This document shows, piece after piece, positions 1-6,787 of a stretch of 9,885 nucleotides of DNA (positions are counted from its first letter, which is position 1; every line of letters starts with the position of its first letter). Origin of the DNA: Rhodobacterales bacterium (GTDB lineage Bacteria > Pseudomonadota > Alphaproteobacteria > Rhodobacterales > Rhodobacteraceae). The notes beneath the pieces were generated by a model that had not been told where the DNA came from, did not search any database, and saw nothing but the letters and a program-made list of their open reading frames with translations. Position numbers and translations under genes: made by a program. Location: assembly GCA_013298485.1 (NCBI GenBank), contig JAAFHS010000050.1, positions 1-9,885 on the forward strand. Direction: 5' to 3'.

Positions 1-1417
1 AGTTGTTCGATACCACCAGGTAGGTGCCTGCCAGATCAATCGGGGCCCAGGCATCGCCCCCCACCAGCGCCATCACATCCGAGATCCGCGCTCCCGCCGG
101 GGCCGCCGGATCGAACGTGTATTTCAATCCCGCGACCTGCAGGAACCGCCCCGCCCCGTCCTCCAGCTGACTGACCCCGTTTTCCAGCGCCGCCACGATT
201 GTCGCCCCGTCCACCTCGAACGTCGATAGCGTGTTCTGGAACGGCAGCACCGTGATCACCTCGCCCATCGTCACCGGGCCCGCATCAATCGACGCGCGCA
301 ATCCCCCGCCATTCGCCAGCGCGATCGTCACCCCCTGATCTGCCACCCGCGCCAGCATCGCATCCGCCACCAGATTGCCCATCTGGCATTCCATGGCCCG
401 GCAATTCGCCCGGTCCCCGTCAATCGCCGTCGCCGTTTCCGCAACAACCTTGCTGCGGATTTCCTCCAGCGGCACCGCCAGTTCCGCAATCCGCGCCAGC
501 GTATTGCCGTCCTCCTCAACCGCCGCATCCATGATCAACGGCTCGCCCGTCGCCGACACCACTTCGCCCGCGTCATCGAACACCACGTTCAACTCGCCCA
601 GGAACTTGCCATAGGCATAGGCCGACACGATCGCCGTCTTGCCCACCATCGTCGGGTACGGCCCCTCGGCCCCCTCGCCCACATTCGACAGATAGGTGTT
701 CGTATGCCCCCCCACGATCACATCCACGCCGGTGGTTTCCGCCGCCACCCGCTGATCCACCTTGTACCCCGAATGGCTGAGAACAATGATCTTGTTCACC
801 CCCTCCGCCGTCAGACGGTCCACCTCCGCCTGCACCGCCGCCACCGGGTCGCTGAACGTCACGTTCGGCCCCGGGCTTGCCAGCTCATCCGTGTCCTCGG
901 GCGTCAGCCCGATCAGGCCCAGCTGTTCCCCCCGCCGCGTGATCACCACCGATTTCTGGATCTTGTCCGCCAGCAGCGGCTCTCCACTCACATCCGCATT
1001 CGACATCAGCACCGGGAATTCCACTGCATCGATGAACCCGCGCAGCACCTCTGGCCCGTCGTCGAATTCGTGATTGCCCACCGTCATCGCATCATAACCC
1101 AGCTGCATCATGAATTCCGCCGTCATGCTGCCCTTGTAATAGGTGTAAAACAGCGTGCCCTGAAACTGATCGCCCCCATCCACCAGGATCGTGTTGTTCG
1201 ACCGCTCACGCGCCGCGCGCAGCGCCGTCACCAGCCGTGCCGATCCGCCAAAGCATTCGCCCTTGGCGTTGGTTTCCGCATCGCAGGTCGAATCAAACCC
1301 GTTGATCGGCTCGAACCGGTCATGAAAATCATTCGTGTGCAGGATGGTCAGCTTGTACTCCGCCTGTGCCGCAACCGGGAAAAGCGCTGCCACCGTCATC
1401 AGGAAAAACCGCTTCAT
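1..1417 (-). CDS. Secreted 5'-nucleotidase / bifunctional metallophosphatase (C-terminus cut by window edge)
   Basis: This is a calcineurin-like metallophosphatase with a 5'-nucleotidase C-terminal domain, expected to hydrolyse nucleotides or related phosphoesters in the periplasm. Translation from ATG at 1417 gives 472 residues with no stop before the edge; relatives have a little over 500, so only the C-terminal end is missing. A Sec signal peptide ends near residue 19 (AAQA). Metal-binding motifs are visible: HTNDFHDR (27-34), GGDQFQG (about 83-89), GNHEFD (114-119), LSHSGY and GGHTNTYL (H238). The C-terminal domain contributes NGGGLR (about 368) and the LPFQNT segment (about 391) that form the nucleotide pocket. 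Cys45/Cys55 and Cys339/Cys344 could form disulfides. GGAG lies 8 bases before the ATG. It diverges from the DUF952-pyrD operon. Codons end in G far more than in the neighbours (alanine is mostly GCG). Substrate specificity cannot be read from the sequence. Confidence 0.93.
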   Translation of the reverse strand, partial: MKRFFLMTVAALFPVAAQAEYKLTILHTNDFHDRFEPINGFDSTCDAETNAKGECFGGSARLVTALRAARERSNNTILVDGGDQFQGTLFYTYYKGSMTAEFMMQLGYDAMTVGNHEFDDGPEVLRGFIDAVEFPVLMSNADVSGEPLLADKIQKSVVITRRGEQLGLIGLTPEDTDELASPGPNVTFSDPVAAVQAEVDRLTAEGVNKIIVLSHSGYKVDQRVAAETTGVDVIVGGHTNTYLSNVGEGAEGPYPTMVGKTAIVSAYAYGKFLGELNVVFDDAGEVVSATGEPLIMDAAVEEDGNTLARIAELAVPLEEIRSKVVAETATAIDGDRANCRAMECQMGNLVADAMLARVADQGVTIALANGGGLRASIDAGPVTMGEVITVLPFQNTLSTFEVDGATIVAALENGVSQLEDGAGRFLQVAGLKYTFDPAAPAGARISDVMALVGGDAWAPIDLAGTYLVVSNN

Positions 1418-1562
1418 TGCGAAAACTCCATTCAGGGTTGATCGGGTCAGCCTGCCACCAACGTGCGGCTGTTTCAAAGGGCGTTTTAGGGTGCGCCTGC
1501 AACATCGGCGTGACGGCGCTTGGCATTGACCATTTCGCAGGCAAGGTGCATGGATCACGCCC

Positions 1563-1901
1563 ATGTTGATCTACAAAATCTTCCGCCGCCCCGAATGGGA
1601 TGCCTTCCGCGCCGCTGGAACGACCACGGGCGCGCCCATCGATGTCGCCGATGGCTATATCCACTTTTCCACCGCCGCCCAGGTCGCCGAAACCGCCGCC
1701 AAACACTTTGGCACGGAAAGCGATCTGGTGCTGCTCGCGCTCAACACCGATACCCTTGGCGATGCCCTGAAATGGGAGGCGTCGCGCGGCGGTGCCCTTT
1801 TTCCGCATCTTTACCGCCCGCTGCACCTGTCGGATGTGATCTGGGACAAATCCCTGCCCCTGGGCCTCTCCGGCCACATCTTCCCCGAAGGTGTCTGGTG
1901 A
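1563..1901 (+). CDS. DUF952 family protein
   Basis: A 112-residue protein that I recognise as DUF952, a small domain of unknown function with length typical of the family. The most characteristic segments are DGYIHFSTAAQ (30-40) and FPHLYRPL (80-87); the first holds a conserved His that could be functional, but no reaction is established. There is no signal peptide or membrane segment, so it is probably cytoplasmic. No strong Shine-Dalgarno precedes the ATG; a weak TTGACC (1526-1531) with a poor -10 would place transcription start almost on the ATG, so the leader may be very short. The stop codon overlaps the pyrD start in GTGA (1898-1901), so the two genes are very likely co-transcribed and translationally coupled. 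No direct biochemical link to pyrimidine synthesis is known to me. Confidence 0.88.
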   Translation: MLIYKIFRRPEWDAFRAAGTTTGAPIDVADGYIHFSTAAQVAETAAKHFGTESDLVLLALNTDTLGDALKWEASRGGALFPHLYRPLHLSDVIWDKSLPLGLSGHIFPEGVW

Positions 1902-2959
1902 GGCTTTATGAAAGCGCAGGCCTCGCCCTGCTGCGCCGCCTTGATCCTGAACGCGCGCATGGCCTGTCACTCATGGCCCTGCGCACGGGCCTTGCCCCCC
2001 TGCCCGGCCTTGTCACCTCGCCCCGCCTTGCCAGCCATGTGGCGGGCCTTGCCCTGCCCAATCCCGTGGGCCTTGCCGCGGGCTATGACAAGAACGCGGT
2101 CGCCCTCGGCCCCCTGTCGCGCGCGGGCTTTGGCTTTATCGAGGCGGGTGCCGCCACCCCTGTCGCACAGGACGGCAACCCCAGGCCCCGCCTGTACCGC
2201 CTGACCGCCGACCATGCCGCGATCAACCGCTTCGGCTTCAATAACGAAGGGATGCAGGTCATTGCTGCCCGCCTTGCGGCCCGCAAGCGCGGCCCGGTGC
2301 CCGTGGGCCTGAACCTTGGCGCGAACAAGACGAGCGTCGACCGTGCCGCCGATTTCGCCACGGTGCTCGCCCACTGCGGCCCGCATGTGGATTTCGCCAC
2401 CGTCAACGTCAGCAGCCCCAACACCGAAAAGCTGCGCGATCTGCAGGGGCCCGCCGCCCTTGCCGCCCTTCTGGCAGGGGTGATGGCCGCGCGCGATGAC
2501 CTTGCCACGCCCATCCCCGTCTTCCTGAAAATCGCCCCCGACCTTACCGATGATGAACTGGCGGCGATGGCCGAGGTGGCGCTGTCCAGCGGCATTGCAG
2601 GCATCATCGCCACCAACACCACCCTCGCGCGCGATGGTTTGAAAAGTGCAGATGCAGGCCAGCCAGGCGGTCTTTCCGGCGCGCCTTTGTTCGAAAAGTC
2701 GACCCGCGTGCTGGCGCGCCTGTCGCAGCTGACGGATGGCCGCCTGCCCCTGATCGGCGTCGGCGGCATCGGCAGCGCGGAAGATGCCTATGCCAAGATA
2801 GGTGCCGGGGCATCGGCGGTGCAGATCTATACCGCGATGGTCTATCACGGCCTCAGCCTTGCCGCTCGCATCGCACGCGGGCTGGACGCGCTTCTGGCGC
2901 GTGATGGCCATGCCAACATCCGCGATGCCGTTGGCACGAAACGCACCGCATGGCTGTGA
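1898..2959 (+). CDS. pyrD: Dihydroorotate dehydrogenase (quinone), class 2
   Basis: It oxidises dihydroorotate to orotate, the fourth step of de novo UMP synthesis, passing electrons through FMN to membrane quinone. The product has 353 residues, normal for class 2 enzymes. A short N-terminal helical extension (residues 1-35, containing LDPERAHGLSL) is the membrane/quinone-docking part of class 2. The barrel then shows GLAAGYDKNA (58-67), GFGFIEAGAATP, NRFGFNNEGM, VGLNLGANK, the class 2 active-site motif VNVSSPNT (169-176, catalytic Ser expected at 173), FLKIAPDL, ATNTTL, GGLSGAPLF and the phosphate-binding GVGGIGS and GASAVQIYTA near the end. The GTG start at 1898 is chosen because it places the LYES/LDPERAHG extension where family N-termini begin; the frame stays open upstream but there it only shadows the DUF952 gene, whose stop it overlaps by 4 bases. 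Codons favour C endings, unlike the divergent nucleotidase gene. Confidence 0.97.
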   Translation: MRLYESAGLALLRRLDPERAHGLSLMALRTGLAPLPGLVTSPRLASHVAGLALPNPVGLAAGYDKNAVALGPLSRAGFGFIEAGAATPVAQDGNPRPRLYRLTADHAAINRFGFNNEGMQVIAARLAARKRGPVPVGLNLGANKTSVDRAADFATVLAHCGPHVDFATVNVSSPNTEKLRDLQGPAALAALLAGVMAARDDLATPIPVFLKIAPDLTDDELAAMAEVALSSGIAGIIATNTTLARDGLKSADAGQPGGLSGAPLFEKSTRVLARLSQLTDGRLPLIGVGGIGSAEDAYAKIGAGASAVQIYTAMVYHGLSLAARIARGLDALLARDGHANIRDAVGTKRTAWL

Positions 2960-3032
2960 CGCAAATGGTTAACAAAGTATTGATATCCATAGCAAAATAA
3001 AAGTTAACCCCTTGAAACATAAGCCTAAACCT

Positions 3033-3056
3033 GAAAATTGACAGCCGTCAATTTTC
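3033..3056. terminator. Perfect dyad, possible bidirectional terminator
   Basis: GAAAATTGAC and GTCAATTTTC form a perfect 10-bp inverted repeat around the loop AGCC. It lies 73 bases after the pyrD stop. No clean T-run follows on either strand, so it is not a textbook Rho-independent terminator; it could instead be a 3'-end stabilising hairpin or a protein site. Confidence 0.45.
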
Positions 3057-3065
3057 CCGTCGTCC

Positions 3066-3090
3066 TAAAATTTTTAGTCTAAAAATTTTA
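3066..3090. terminator. All-AT perfect dyad next to the RAM-domain gene stop
   Basis: TAAAATTTTTA and TAAAAATTTTA form a perfect 11-bp inverted repeat around GTC, ending 3 bases before the minus-strand stop codon at 3094. Read on the minus strand, the hairpin immediately follows the stop. The stem is only A and T, so the RNA hairpin would be weak; each arm itself contains A-run/T-run structure that could supply a U-tract. Termination is the likeliest role, but a DNA-level protein site is possible. Confidence 0.45.
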
Positions 3091-3093
3091 CCC

Positions 3094-3330
3094 TCAGAAC
3101 GCCTTGAACGTCATCGTCGTCAGCGTCCGCACGATGCCGGGAATATCGAACAGCTTGTCCGACAGATACCGCCCCACATCCTCTTCCTCCGGAATATAGA
3201 CCTTGGCGATCAGGTCATATTCACCGCTGGTGGAAAACAGCTCGCTCACCACCTCGCGGTCATAGATCGCATCGGCCACCTCATAGGTCTGGCCCGGCGT
3301 GCAGCGGAACTGGACGAAAACACACAGCAT
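3094..3330 (-). CDS. Stand-alone Lrp/AsnC ligand-binding (RAM) domain protein
   Basis: A 78-residue protein that matches only the effector-binding, oligomerising half of Lrp/AsnC regulators. It has the alternating strand-helix pattern of an alpha-beta sandwich: VFVQFRCTPG, the helix VADAIYDREVV, then SGEYDLIAKVYIP (35-47), which carries the family's G-x-YD-L/h core, and finally the helix around residues 51-61 and GIVRTLTTMTFKAF. There is no N-terminal helix-turn-helix, so it cannot bind DNA in the usual way. Such proteins may sense amino acids or form mixed assemblies with full-length Lrp proteins; this is inference. The start at 3330 is chosen because GGGGAG sits about 6 bases upstream; a longer reading frame would run into the helicase coding end. 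It follows the helicase stop by 25 bases on the same strand, so co-transcription is likely. Confidence 0.9.
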   Translation of the reverse strand: MLCVFVQFRCTPGQTYEVADAIYDREVVSELFSTSGEYDLIAKVYIPEEEDVGRYLSDKLFDIPGIVRTLTTMTFKAF

Positions 3331-3355
3331 CGCGATCTCCCCTTTGCCCCTGATC

Positions 3356-4885
3356 TTACGGGGCCACATCCACCGGTTCAAGCGCCAGGGGCGCTGCTGC
3401 CCGTGGCAAATCCGCAATCGTCAGCCCCGCCACGGGTTTACCCAGCCGGTACCGCGTCACCCACAGCAGCCGTTTCTCCGCCCGCGTGATCGCCACATAG
3501 GCCAGCCGTTTCCACAGCGGCAGGCCCGCCTCCATCCGCCCCGATTGGGCGGCGGCATAAAGATCGGGCGCAAACACCTGCACATCCGTCCACTGGCTGC
3601 CTTGCGCCTTATGGATCGTCACCGCCGCCCCGTGCAGAAAGGCCGCCCCCATCTTGGCCGCATGCGGGATATAGGGCTCCGCCTCATCCGGCTTTTCGAT
3701 CTTGATGATGGATGCCGCTGAAACCTGCGGCTCCTCCGCCCCCACCACATGCAGTTTCGCAAACCCCTCGCGGTTGCCGGGGCCCAGATAGATCACCTGC
3801 GCGCCCTTGATCAGGCCCCGCGCCTCCAGATCGATGCGTTTCTTGCGATGCTTCAGCGGCAGCTCGATCCCGTCACAGATCAACGGCTCCCCCGGCAGCA
3901 GTTCGAACTCCGGCGCCAGATGGGCCGCGCGGAACGCCGTGATCAGCCTGATCCGCGTCGCATTGCGCCAAACCAGCACAGGCGAGCGCGCCATCAGATC
4001 GCTGTCCACGCGTTCGGCGATCACCACGCGGTCGTCAGCCTTTGCTGCATCCTCCACCAGCCGCTCGAACGCCTCAAACCCCACGCGGTCATCGGCCAGC
4101 GCATGGGCGAGATCAAGGATCGGATTATCCGCCGTCTGCCGGTGAATACGGTTCAGCGTCAGGCGGCGCGTACCCCCCAGCCGGTCAAAGATCATCTCGC
4201 CCGACTGGCCCACCGGGGCCAATTGCGCAGGGTCACCGAACAGCACCAGGGTGGGGAAAATCTCTTTCAGATCTTCGAACTGCCGTTCATCCAGCATCGA
4301 GGATTCATCGACAAACCCCACATCCAGCGGTTCTTCCCGGCGTTTCCAGCCCTTGATGAAGTCGCTACCCTTCAACCCCGCTGCCGCCAGCGCACCGGGG
4401 ATGGATGCGACCGTCTGGTAAAACGCATGGGCGCGGTCCAGCGCCACATCCGTCAGCCCCTCCACCACCGGGCGGGGGCTGGTGCCAGCCAGCCATTCGG
4501 CGATCTTTTCATACTGGGGGTCATAGACGGGGGTATACAGGATGCGGTGGATCGTCGTCGCAGGCACCCCGCGCAGGCGCAGCACGGATGCGGCCTTGTT
4601 GGTGGGGGCAAGAACGGCCAGCGTCCGGCGATCCTTGCGACGCTTGCCTTCATAGTCGCCCGAGACCAGCGTCACCCCCGCCGCAACCAGCGCCTTTGTC
4701 AGGCTCGCCAGCAGCATGGTCTTGCCCGACCCCGCCTTGCCGACCACCGCCAGCACCGATCCCTTACCTTCCGCCGCAGGCGAGGTCGTCCCCTCACCCA
4801 GATCAATGCCGACGGACATCAGTTCCGCCGAAACGCGGTCATGCGCTTCGGCCTGATCGTCAGACAGGGTGAGGGGCAGGTTCAT
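3356..4885 (-). CDS. ATP-dependent RecD/UvrD-like DNA helicase (AAA family ATPase)
   Basis: A 509-residue superfamily 1 helicase with its core motifs in order: Walker A GKAGSGKT (49-56), motif Ia VLAPTNKAASVLR (91-103), Walker B FVDES (191-195), motif III GDPAQLAPVG (217-226), motif IV NRIHRQ (245-250), motif V TIHKAQGSQW (423-432) and motif VI YVAITRAEKRLLWV (463-476). The TIHKAQGS signature and the UvrD_C_2-type end place it with RecD-like 5'-3' helicases rather than UvrD itself. It is shorter than RecD2 and has no N-terminal helix-hairpin-helix region; the N-terminus goes almost straight into the motor. There is no nuclease domain, and no recB or recC homologue is nearby, so it probably acts alone in DNA repair or replication. 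The role beyond ATP-driven unwinding is unknown. The start ATG at 4885 is in the divergent gap to the GFA gene. Confidence 0.93.
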   Translation of the reverse strand: MNLPLTLSDDQAEAHDRVSAELMSVGIDLGEGTTSPAAEGKGSVLAVVGKAGSGKTMLLASLTKALVAAGVTLVSGDYEGKRRKDRRTLAVLAPTNKAASVLRLRGVPATTIHRILYTPVYDPQYEKIAEWLAGTSPRPVVEGLTDVALDRAHAFYQTVASIPGALAAAGLKGSDFIKGWKRREEPLDVGFVDESSMLDERQFEDLKEIFPTLVLFGDPAQLAPVGQSGEMIFDRLGGTRRLTLNRIHRQTADNPILDLAHALADDRVGFEAFERLVEDAAKADDRVVIAERVDSDLMARSPVLVWRNATRIRLITAFRAAHLAPEFELLPGEPLICDGIELPLKHRKKRIDLEARGLIKGAQVIYLGPGNREGFAKLHVVGAEEPQVSAASIIKIEKPDEAEPYIPHAAKMGAAFLHGAAVTIHKAQGSQWTDVQVFAPDLYAAAQSGRMEAGLPLWKRLAYVAITRAEKRLLWVTRYRLGKPVAGLTIADLPRAAAPLALEPVDVAP

Positions 4886-4988
4886 GCCGCGACCCTACGC
4901 GGAGGCTGCCTGCGATGCCAGATCAGTTCATCATCTTGAAATGCCATCCGTCCCTTGTAAATCTCTTCGGGGGCATCAGGGGGAAGGT

Positions 4989-5390
4989 ATGGCAAAGGAA
5001 AAGATGTACGAAGGCGGCTGCCTTTGCGGCGCGATCAGGTTTGTGGCAACAGGACCGGTAGGATGGCCGCATACCTGTTCATGCAAAATGTGCCAACGCC
5101 ATTCCGGCGCATTGACCCTGTCATGGGTCGAATTCCCGCGCGATGCGGTGGCATGGACAGGCGCTGGCGGCACACCCAGCATCTGGCGATCATCGGCCAA
5201 ATCCAGCCGCGCCTTCTGCCCCGCATGCGGCAGCACGCTGGGGGCGATTGATGACGCCCCGACGATTGCCTTGCTGCTGGGCAGCTTTGACGCGCCCAAC
5301 CGCAAGGACCTCGCCCCCGTGGGCCATTCCTACACCAGCACGCGACCGAAATGGTGGCATGTGGTGATTGGCGAAAAACCCACGCCTTAA
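4989..5390 (+). CDS. GFA family zinc-binding protein (glutathione-dependent formaldehyde-activating-like)
   Basis: A 133-residue protein of the GFA/CENP-V fold. It shows the two zinc sites: C-x-C at 11 and 13 (GGCLCGAIRF), CSCKMC at 30-35 followed by QRHSGA, and CPACGS (Cys77, Cys80). All expected cysteines are present. The namesake Gfa enzyme was proposed to help formaldehyde react with glutathione, but most small GFA paralogs have no demonstrated reaction, so I give the family only. The ATG at 4989 is preceded by a strong AGGGGG ribosome binding site about 5 bases upstream; the open frame continues upstream to 4869 but that part looks non-coding. A weak TTGAAA (4936-4941) with TAAATC 16 bases later could be its promoter. 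Its stop overlaps the ccr stop tail to tail in TTAA (5387-5390). Ethylmalonyl-CoA pathway organisms often meet C1 compounds, but proximity to ccr is not proof of a link. Confidence 0.92.
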   Translation: MAKEKMYEGGCLCGAIRFVATGPVGWPHTCSCKMCQRHSGALTLSWVEFPRDAVAWTGAGGTPSIWRSSAKSSRAFCPACGSTLGAIDDAPTIALLLGSFDAPNRKDLAPVGHSYTSTRPKWWHVVIGEKPTP

Positions 5391-6679
5391 CGGTTCTGGC
5401 TCGCCTCCAGCGTATCCTCGAATGTGCGCAATCCCGCACGCGGGGCCTGCACCAGCACCGCCATGTTGCCCGGCTTGTGTTCGTTACGGCGCATCTTCAT
5501 ATGCGCCTCCGGAATGTCATTCCAGGGAAAGACTTCCGACATGCAGGGATCCAGACGCCGTTCGATCATCAGCTGGTTTGCCGCACTCGCCTGTTTCAGG
5601 TTGGCAAAATGGCTGCCCTGTACGCGTTTTTGATGCATCCACAGATAGCGCGCATCCAGTGTCAGGTTGAACCCCGTCGTGCCCGCGCAGATCACTACCA
5701 TGCCACCGCGTTTCACCAGGAAAACCGACACAGGAAAGGTCGACTCGCCCGGATGTTCGAACACGATATCGACGTTGTTGCCCTTGCCCGTGATGTCCCA
5801 GATCGCCTTGCCGAATTTGCGCACCTCGTTAAACCAGACCTTGTATTCCGGGCTGTTCACCGTTGGCATCTGGCCCCAGCAATTGAATTCTTTGCGGTTG
5901 ATGACGCCCTTGGCACCCAGCCCCATAACGAATTCACGCTTGTCCTCCTCGGAGACCACGCCAATCGCATTGCCGCCCGCCGTATTGATCAGCTGGATCG
6001 CATAGGAGCCGAGGCCACCCGACGCACCCCAGACCAGCACGTTCTGGCCCGGCTTCAACTCATGCGGTTCATGCCCGAACAGCATCCGCCATGCCGTGGC
6101 CAGCGTCAGGGTATAGCAGGCACTTTCCTCCCAGCTCTGGTGCCTGGGCCGCCGCATCAGTTGCTGCGCCTGCGCGCGGGTGAACTGTGCGAAAGAACCA
6201 TCGGGCGTCTCATACCCCCAGATGCGCTGTGTCGGGGAATACATCGGGTCACCACCGTTGCATTCCTCGTCATCGCCATCATCCTGATTGCAGTGGATGA
6301 CCACCTCATCCCCGACTTTCCAGCGCTTGACCTTGTCACCCACCGCCCAGACGATGCCGGACGCATCGGAACCCGCGATGTGAAAGGGTTGCCTGTGGCC
6401 GTCGAACGGGCTGATCGGCTGGCCAAGGGCCGCCCAGACGCCGTTGTAGTTGACGCCCGCCGCCATCACCAGAACCAGCACTTCGTTGCTGTCGATCTTC
6501 CAGGTATCCACGACCTCCACCTGCATCGCCGTCTCCGGCTCGCCATGGCGTTCGCGGCGGATGGTCCAGGCATACATCCTGGCCGGCACATGACCCAACG
6601 GGGGCATCTCGCCGACCTCATACAGGTCTTTCACCGGGGCATCATAAGCGACAATTGCGTTTTGCGTGTCCAAAGCCAT
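5387..6679 (-). CDS. ccr: Crotonyl-CoA carboxylase/reductase
   Basis: The key carboxylase of the ethylmalonyl-CoA pathway: reductive carboxylation of crotonyl-CoA with NADPH and CO2 to (2S)-ethylmalonyl-CoA. The 430-residue length matches characterised alphaproteobacterial Ccr. It belongs to the zinc-less medium-chain dehydrogenase/reductase group: a GroES-like N-terminal part with AAGVNYNGVWAALG (73-86) and HIAGSDASGIV (100-110), the acidic insert QDDGDDEECNGGDP (132-145), WEESACYTLTLATAWRML (183-200), the NADPH-binding WGASGGLGS (217-225), and DARYLWMHQKR with GSHFAN (355-360). The CO2-pocket Asn and His of the family are expected in VNYN and GSHFAN; I cannot assign them by number without an alignment. 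Plain crotonyl-CoA reductases are close relatives, but these segments and the nearby ecm favour carboxylase function. The ATG at 6679 has a strong GGGAGG site 5 bases upstream. It is transcribed convergently with the GFA gene and overlaps its stop. Confidence 0.97.
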   Translation of the reverse strand: MALDTQNAIVAYDAPVKDLYEVGEMPPLGHVPARMYAWTIRRERHGEPETAMQVEVVDTWKIDSNEVLVLVMAAGVNYNGVWAALGQPISPFDGHRQPFHIAGSDASGIVWAVGDKVKRWKVGDEVVIHCNQDDGDDEECNGGDPMYSPTQRIWGYETPDGSFAQFTRAQAQQLMRRPRHQSWEESACYTLTLATAWRMLFGHEPHELKPGQNVLVWGASGGLGSYAIQLINTAGGNAIGVVSEEDKREFVMGLGAKGVINRKEFNCWGQMPTVNSPEYKVWFNEVRKFGKAIWDITGKGNNVDIVFEHPGESTFPVSVFLVKRGGMVVICAGTTGFNLTLDARYLWMHQKRVQGSHFANLKQASAANQLMIERRLDPCMSEVFPWNDIPEAHMKMRRNEHKPGNMAVLVQAPRAGLRTFEDTLEASQNR

Positions 6680-6693
6680 CCAGGCCTCCCTGC
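6668..6693 (-). promoter_or_regulatory. Strong ribosome binding site of ccr
   Basis: On the minus strand GGGAGG lies five bases (CCTGG) before the ccr ATG at 6679. It is the best Shine-Dalgarno in the window, consistent with a highly expressed central-carbon enzyme, and fixes the ccr start. Confidence 0.75.
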
Positions 6694-6731
6694 AAGAAAT
6701 GCCGCGCCGCAGAATCGGCCGACTGCTCGCT

Positions 6732-6760
6732 TAAATACAATTTCAAAAGTTACTTTACAA
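6732..6760 (-). promoter_or_regulatory. Candidate sigma70 promoter of ccr
   Basis: On the minus strand TTGTAA (6755-6760) is followed after exactly 17 bases by TATTTA (6732-6737). Transcription would start near 6725 and give a leader of about 46 bases ending in the strong ribosome binding site. Position, spacing and the AT-rich context agree with a real promoter, so ccr probably has its own promoter in addition to any read-through from the acyltransferase gene. Confidence 0.5.
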
Positions 6761-6787
6761 CAAAAACGTAACCTATTTTGTAACTTT
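6746..6787. promoter_or_regulatory. Palindrome and GTWAC repeats in the ccr control region
   Basis: AAAGTTACTTT (6746-6756) is a perfect 11-base palindrome with a central unpaired T, lying between and touching the candidate -35 and -10 of ccr. Two further cores, CGTAACC (6767-6773) and TTGTAACTTT (6778-6787), follow; the outer copies form an inverted pair AAAGTTAC / GTAACTTT on the minus strand. The last copy reaches into the acyltransferase stop codon. A regulator bound here would sit on or just upstream of RNA polymerase. It does not resemble the TTTGCAAA-type motif I recall for PccR/RamB regulators. Confidence 0.4.

Larger units (their letters stand above)
2960..3093. other. AT-rich intergenic region between convergent transcription units
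   Basis: This 134-base gap separates pyrD (plus) from the RAM-domain gene (minus) and is strikingly AT-rich in a GC-rich window. It holds two perfect dyads (annotated separately) and a pair of GTTAAC palindromes at 2968-2973 and 3003-3008, whose flanks extend them to a 7-base inverted pair (GGTTAAC / GTTAACC). I see no gene in it. Two units end here, so a bidirectional termination role is the simplest reading. Confidence 0.7.

Noticed and set aside
1328..1420. Apparent frameshift near the nucleotidase start
   Set aside because: An A-run near 1380 first read as one base too long seemed to break the frame. Recounting from the fixed downstream coordinates gives an uninterrupted frame from ATG 1417.
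704..1441. Open frame antisense to the nucleotidase gene (245 codons)
   Set aside because: His/Arg-rich translation with no family features; the minus-strand nucleotidase is unmistakable over the same stretch.
1967..2911. Open frame antisense to pyrD (314 codons)
   Set aside because: No domain, shadow composition, and pyrD motifs fill the other strand.
2967..3009. CtrA-type TTAA-N7-TTAA binding site
   Set aside because: The GTTAAC copies are about 30 bases apart, not 7, and the region follows the end of genes rather than a promoter.
3749..4939. Open frame antisense to the helicase (396 codons)
   Set aside because: The opposite strand carries all helicase motifs in order; the antisense translation is a low-complexity R/Q/H shadow.
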